Assembly: GCF_964355755.1 (NCBI RefSeq) | Contig: NC_092679.1 | Coordinates: 18,714,932-18,778,931, forward strand | DNA from: Antedon mediterranea | Lineage: Eukaryota; Echinodermata; Crinoidea; Comatulida; Antedonidae | Direction: 5' to 3' | Length of the DNA stretch: 64,000 nucleotides | In this document: piece after piece, positions 58,930 through 64,000 of the stretch | Position numbering within the stretch: position 1 is the first letter of the stretch | How the letters are laid out: the number at the start of each line of letters is the position of its first letter | The notes under the pieces: generated by a model | Seen by the model: the letters and a program-made list of their open reading frames with translations, nothing else | What the model was told of the DNA's origin: nothing | Database searches by the model: none | Translations under genes and position numbers: made by a program

Positions 58930-61900
58930 TCATTTTTTAGGAACCGGGTCGATTGTAGATAGCAGTACACTCTCATTTCTACCAGTTCCTGGTTTCATAT
59001 CAGACCAATACTTTCTATTTCCTCTGCAAATAAATAAAAATAACATAATTAATTGTTATCATATATAAAAATTAAATAATTCTTTGTCTTAAACCACATT
59101 ACTACATAATAGCATATAAGCCTAACAATATATAAATAAAATGTAAGAAAATTCAATATACAAATTGAAATCTAGCTCTTGTAAAATATATACAAGAACA
59201 TTTATATTATTATTTACAAGATATACAGTACTGTAGTCATCAAATACAGTGGATGGGAGGTGGAAGGGGGTGTCTCGGAACAAGCTACAGAAGCTCAGTG
59301 TACAGGCTATATAACAAGAGTAAGATATAGATAATACTAAACAAGTTAAATCAGATCAAACCAAGGTAAGCCTAATTGGTTGATTGGTTCTATGTTGATG
59401 GTTAAAATTAATCAATGCTGATTATTTTTTATCTCTTGTGAAATATATCTGATACAAGAACAGTTTTATTATTTCCAGGATATAGTTATTATATAGATGA
59501 GTCTTTCAACCCATAAAAATACAGAGGATGTGGGTGTCCTGAAACAAGCTACAAAAGCCAGCAAACAGGCCTGAAGTATCAAGCAATTCCGTACCTTGCT
59601 CGTTGTTCTTCAAACATACTATCCTTAAGTCCTTTAAAGCCTGAAGACATGTCTTGACCAGGAGGACGGCATCCTCTTTCTGCCGCTAGCTGAAAATTAA
59701 TTTAAAAAACAAAAATTAATTCAAGATTTCTACACAGTAGAACACTTATTCAATAGAATAGTTTCTCGAAACATGTCACATTTACATTTTAAGGCAATTT
59801 GCCTTTTTATTAAATGCCTCGTTATAGTCATCCTAACTCGCAAGTTTGGTGGTATTATTCATGATATGGCTGTGAATGTTTCAACGTTCCGTGGATATTG
59901 TGCTACAACTATTCCCCAGAAGACGGTTGTTGTATAAAGCTCTGTCTACACTATCAAACTTTATGCAACATAAAAATGTGATGTGCCCATATATGGACAT
60001 GATGATGTCATATCACTACTATATTTGGGCATATCACTACCATATTTTGGCCATCATACTTTTTTGTCACATAAAGTTTGATAATGTAGACAGGGCTTTG
60101 CAACCGAAACATCAATACAGTACATTAAACCTTACTATACTGTAGTGTTTCTTCAGCATGCAAACCTTTAAACAATATTACCGTATTATATTATTATTAT
60201 ACTTACTTCTTCTGCCAGAGCTCTAATATGATATGGTTCAAATCCACAGCAACCACCGATGTAATTTACGCCAAGATTATAAGCATCACGTGCAAACTTG
60301 TGAACATCCATACGATTTAACAAACGTGTTTCCATTGCTGAAAAAATAAAATAGGAATATTAATATTTTTTATTTATTGCCGAAAAATTATTTTTACCTA
60401 TATTTTTTCCTGTACTATTCAATTCATTTAGATGTGGTTTTGTTTGGATTTCATACCATCCAATGAAAAGGTAAAATATATAAATGGCACACATACAGGA
60501 ACATTCCCACCAATGCAAAAGATAGGACATTGGGTTAATTCAGCATTTTTACAAATTTAAGGGCTTCACTATTTGAATGGATCTTCTACAGCCATATTCA
60601 CCATTCACACTTAGACAAAGGGAAACACTTAACCTTAAAAAAAAATCTCCTATCTAAGTGAATACAATTTAAGGGAAATATTTATTGAGTTAAGTGAAAT
60701 ACTTAATATTTAAGTTCCCCACCCATATTCAAGTACCTATTACGTATAACAATATCAATGAAATTCAAACCAATTGATAATCTAAGTCTACATTCTATTG
60801 ATAAGTTTATCAATTATCAACATGAACACACGTGGTTTGTAAGGAGGTTGTAGATACCCTCTAAATTATAGATAAACTTTTCACCCTAACCACTATGGAC
60901 CTATTTCTGTTGTTGAGGAACTGGTTCAGTACTGTGTGAATTAATTACCTAAACTTTGGCAGCAGTAAAAGTTTTTGAGGAAATAATCGTTAACACATTT
61001 ATTGTGCAATTTTAAGTTTCAGCTTTGCAAAATAATGGTTGATAAATCTGACTGAGCCTAAGTATAAACATATTTTTAACAAAATGGAACACACATTGAA
61101 ATGTGAACTGGTTGTTGTTTATATAAAATTTAAATTGTTAAAATAAAACTTATTTTTAAACTATTCAGCAGAAATTATGACCAAAATTGAAAATAAAAAA
61201 AATTAGTGTTTTGTGGTATAATAATATGTACTGAAATTCGGTGAGATAACCCTAATATGAAAGGCTGTTTTTCACATTCATGTGAATTGGTTGTGCAATT
61301 TTAGCATAAAAAAAATTAATGAAAATATAAACGTGCATTTTAGGGGGAAAATACATCTTTAATAAAGTAAATTAATAAATCAATCTGTCATCTTTACTTA
61401 CCAAAGGGAAATTCAGGCAATGCAAAATAGCCTCTAGTATCTTTTTCAATTTCTTGCGTATGGTAGCCTACGGGCTGTGTCATTAGAAACACCTTGAGGT
61501 CATTTTTATCCAAAGTATCCTTCATCATCTTAAGAGTTTTCAATGCGATAGCTGGATCATACATACAGTTAGTTCCTATAATGTCAGCACCTGATTACAT
61601 ACAAAATAAAATTGCATAAAATACAATGAAACCCCTTAACGTATAAAAAAAATAGTAGGGTATCTGTTAAGCTTGATTCCCACTAGAGATGCAACACATC
61701 GGCACAAGAACGTTGAGAAGCTACAGTTTGAATAATCCATCACTTGTGATTGGTCAAATTACTTGTGTTGCACTTACGTCTTTATGTTGCGTCCCTATTG
61801 GGAACCAAGCATTAAAACAATGTTATGTTAATTTGTTGTGATGTCTTATTAATAATATGGATTTAAATGGAACACATACCATTCAAGAGCACTCAAGGCA

Positions 61901-63531
61901 CGTAAAAAAAATGATGAGAGTAAAGGGAATTTAGAATGTTTTTTATATTTATTTTAAAAATATCTTGGACTGAAAATACTGTAAGTAAAATACCTGCTTT
62001 AGCCATCCTCAAAGTACACTCTTCAACAGATACTCCATCAAGATCGCCACATATACCAATTCGCATTGTAGTAGCAATAGGCATACCAGCACCTTTCATT
62101 ACTTCTATAGCCCATTCCATTTCTACAATGTGGCCAAAGAACTATAAACAAAAAAACGATTTCCAAATGATTTATTATTTGATTTTATTGAAAAAGATTA
62201 AATTAATTATTAAATCTTAAATGGTTGTTCGTATACTAAAAATCTGATATGAAAGTGCAGGAGTTGTAGCTTGGTGGTTATGATGTTTGGCTACCACTTC
62301 AATGGTCCTGGGTTCAAGCCCTGTCACATCAGATTTTTTCTAAACTACAACTCCCCTCCCAAAGACTTGTAATAAGACTTTGTTTATGTAGCGCATCTTG
62401 TGTATATGTTTGTCTTGTGAACCTCTGAGGGTCCCCCTAATGATCAGCAAATGCTGGATGGATCACGCTCATTAAATATGGTAAAATAAATTCTTTTAGG
62501 GAACATATGTCAAAATCATACAACTGCAGTTACTGCAGTAACTACATTTTGTTTACTCTTTAACCTGTTTATGTAATCATTTAGCAATTTTGTTTGGGGT
62601 AAACACATTGTTTATTACAGCAGTAACTATCTCATTTTAAACTGCTACATTGAAACGAACGAAATCATACATTATCACAGTGGAAAAATTGTAGTTACTG
62701 CATGAATAACTGTAGTAGAATCATTTTGACATGATCCCTTAGGATCTGTAAGACAACATTTTGTATGGCATATGTAGGTTTTTCACCATTATTATGCTGT
62801 ATAAACAGGTTTCAGTATCTTCCTATACAAAGGCTAATAGCGAAGGTCTCTATCAAAATGTAGTGTTAACATTGAGCAAACAAAGGTTATTTTAAATAAA
62901 CATGGACAGAAGGCACTGGAGTGTTTTAAACAAGTTAAAAATATTAACTATGTTCAATGAATGCTTGAACATATGGCTAGTCATAATGACTTTGCAATTC
63001 TAATAAGCATGATCTTGACAAGATATATCAACAATTAAATGTGTTCAAATATGCACAATGACAAGGACATTATATGTGAGTGATTATTAATTTCATAACT
63101 TTAAAATTTTTTCAATTTAAAACTAAAATCTATGAAAAATTTATACTGAAACCAAGAATATTACTAATGGACAGGAGTCTATTTTGTGCCGCTGCTTACC
63201 TGGATAAACCAACAATATAGCACTCTCTCTCTCTTAAGAGAGGATACAATTACGTACAATTGTGTATTTTAATGTTTCAGATAAAACATACAATTCAGAT
63301 TATTTTTCTGTGGTTTTTTTCCTCATTTTTAAAACTCACTTCTGCTAGCAAAAAATCAACTTTTTTCTTCTTGTAAACCTCTATTTGTTTGCGGAACTCT
63401 CCTTGCACAAACTCTTTGCCCTTGCCTTCAGTGTAAGCCGGTGTTGGTGAAAGACCTCCGCATACTAAGATACCGCTGTCACCAGCTACCTCAAATGCTA
63501 TATTACAGGCCGATTCATTCACCTCTTCACT
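58930..63531 (-). CDS. BHMT: Betaine-homocysteine S-methyltransferase, C-terminal part
   Basis: Minus-strand exons: 63531-63340, 62141-61994, 61590-61402, 60337-60207, 59689-59595, 59023-58930. All junctions agree in phase, giving 282 aa to the TGA stop. The first ~120 or more residues lie beyond the right edge; no further exon is visible between 63532 and 64000. The protein is the (beta/alpha)8 enzyme that moves a methyl group from betaine to homocysteine, giving methionine and dimethylglycine, in the cytosol. The zinc ligands are present: Cys in [10 protein letters not shown] and the pair in [35 protein letters not shown] and [14 protein letters not shown] match the family closely. The C-terminal tail is shorter and diverged from the mammalian one, as expected for an invertebrate. 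A cobalamin-dependent methionine synthase is ruled out by the BHMT-specific segments. Confidence 0.95.
59937..60098. mobile_element. MITE-1 copy 12
   Basis: Near-complete copy in a BHMT intron. Ends AAGCTCTGTCTACACTATC and TTTGATAATGTAGACAGGGC. A TA lies before the left end. Confidence 0.9.
61668..61814. mobile_element. MITE-2 copy d
   Basis: Ends AAGCTTGATTCCCACTAGAG and CTATTGGGAACCAAGC, with inner CACTTGTGATTGGTCAAATT, in a BHMT intron. Confidence 0.75.
62256..62490 (+). mobile_element. SINE-B copy 2
   Basis: Head GTTGTAGCTTGGTGGTTATG, B box GGTTCAAGCC at 62311-62320, body CTCCCAAAGACTTG and GTAGCGCATCTTGTGTATAT. It lies in the intron between the first two visible BHMT exons and is the better of the two longer SINE-B copies. 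Confidence 0.8.
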
Positions 63532-64000
63532 CTAAAAATACAATATAAATTCACATTTTTACAAACACAGTTTGTAATTCACAGAATTGAATTACTTTTT
63601 CTAAAATAATTAAAATAAATTGCTTTTTAAAACAGGGCTGTAGCCACCAGTACAGTTTGTTTTTGCAGAAGCCGTTGACAACTTAGTGGCTTAAACAGAG
63701 ATTGTTCCCTTTCTTGCAAAAACCGCACCACTTGATTTATTTCACTGTCACTGTAAAAATGTATTGAACTTTTAAATCAAAGTTTTATCCAGTATGTTTC
63801 AATGCCTACAGATAATATCAATAAAACTTGGGTGCAGGATTCTTATCCTTCTTTCAGAGGATTAAAATCTATTTTAAAAACTTTTATTTCCAAAGCACTT
63901 TGAAATTTAAAAATTTGTATTGCCATGCCATGCCATGCCAATTTTAATTTAATCTATTGAAATAAATAATTGGTTCCCGTACTATTTCAGAGCAGGACAA

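Overview
The window is AT-rich, intron-rich metazoan nuclear DNA. Genes have many small exons, with GT-AG introns that often carry repeats. Several features point to a marine deuterostome, most likely an echinoderm: the protein set (a TRAF3-type adaptor, a Dispatched-family permease, betaine-homocysteine methyltransferase, axoneme-like EF-hand protein), the abundant TAGGCCTA palindromes, tRNA-derived SINEs, and a Penelope-like tail fragment. The species assignment is inference. No bacterial, viral, plasmid or CRISPR feature is seen.

Layout, left to right. 1-4.4 kb is gene-poor. 4.4-5.4 kb may hold a two-exon small gene on the minus strand. 5.6-14.9 kb holds a complete TRAF3-like gene (+, 8 coding exons, 574 aa), with two perfect GGGAATTTCC kappa-B sites upstream, one next to TATA-like boxes and a candidate untranslated first exon. 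14.9-18.5 kb is gene-free. 18.5-21.5 kb holds a five-exon gene for a 273-aa protein I cannot name with confidence. 22.8-31.3 kb holds a 19-exon gene (+, 856 aa) for a protein with degenerate EF-hands and repeated H-F-x-L-G-x-D motifs. Both of these genes have an RFX X-box-like site upstream, so a joint ciliary or sperm role is possible. 32.8-37.2 kb holds, on the minus strand and tail to tail with it, a Dispatched-like RND permease (1,143 aa from the chosen start) with a candidate untranslated exon at 40.7 kb. 37.2-57.9 kb has no coding gene I can support and is full of repeats. 58.07 kb is a tRNA-Ser(GCT) gene. 58.9-63.5 kb holds the C-terminal six exons of BHMT (minus), whose 5' part lies beyond the right edge.

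All exon chains were assembled by hand from splice sites. Reading phase is kept across every junction of the TRAF3, 273-aa, EF-hand, Dispatched and BHMT models, which is strong internal evidence.

Repeats are a major part of the window: at least 12 copies of one ~140-bp MITE with GCTCTGTCTACACTATCAAA ends, a second CCAAT-bearing MITE family, three tRNA-derived SINE families, several minisatellites inside introns, and several two-copy tandem duplications in non-coding DNA.

The observations most worth following are the kappa-B sites upstream of the TRAF3-like gene, the two adjacent X-box-linked genes, GGCCTAGG clusters next to first exons, and the short-amino-terminus Dispatched.
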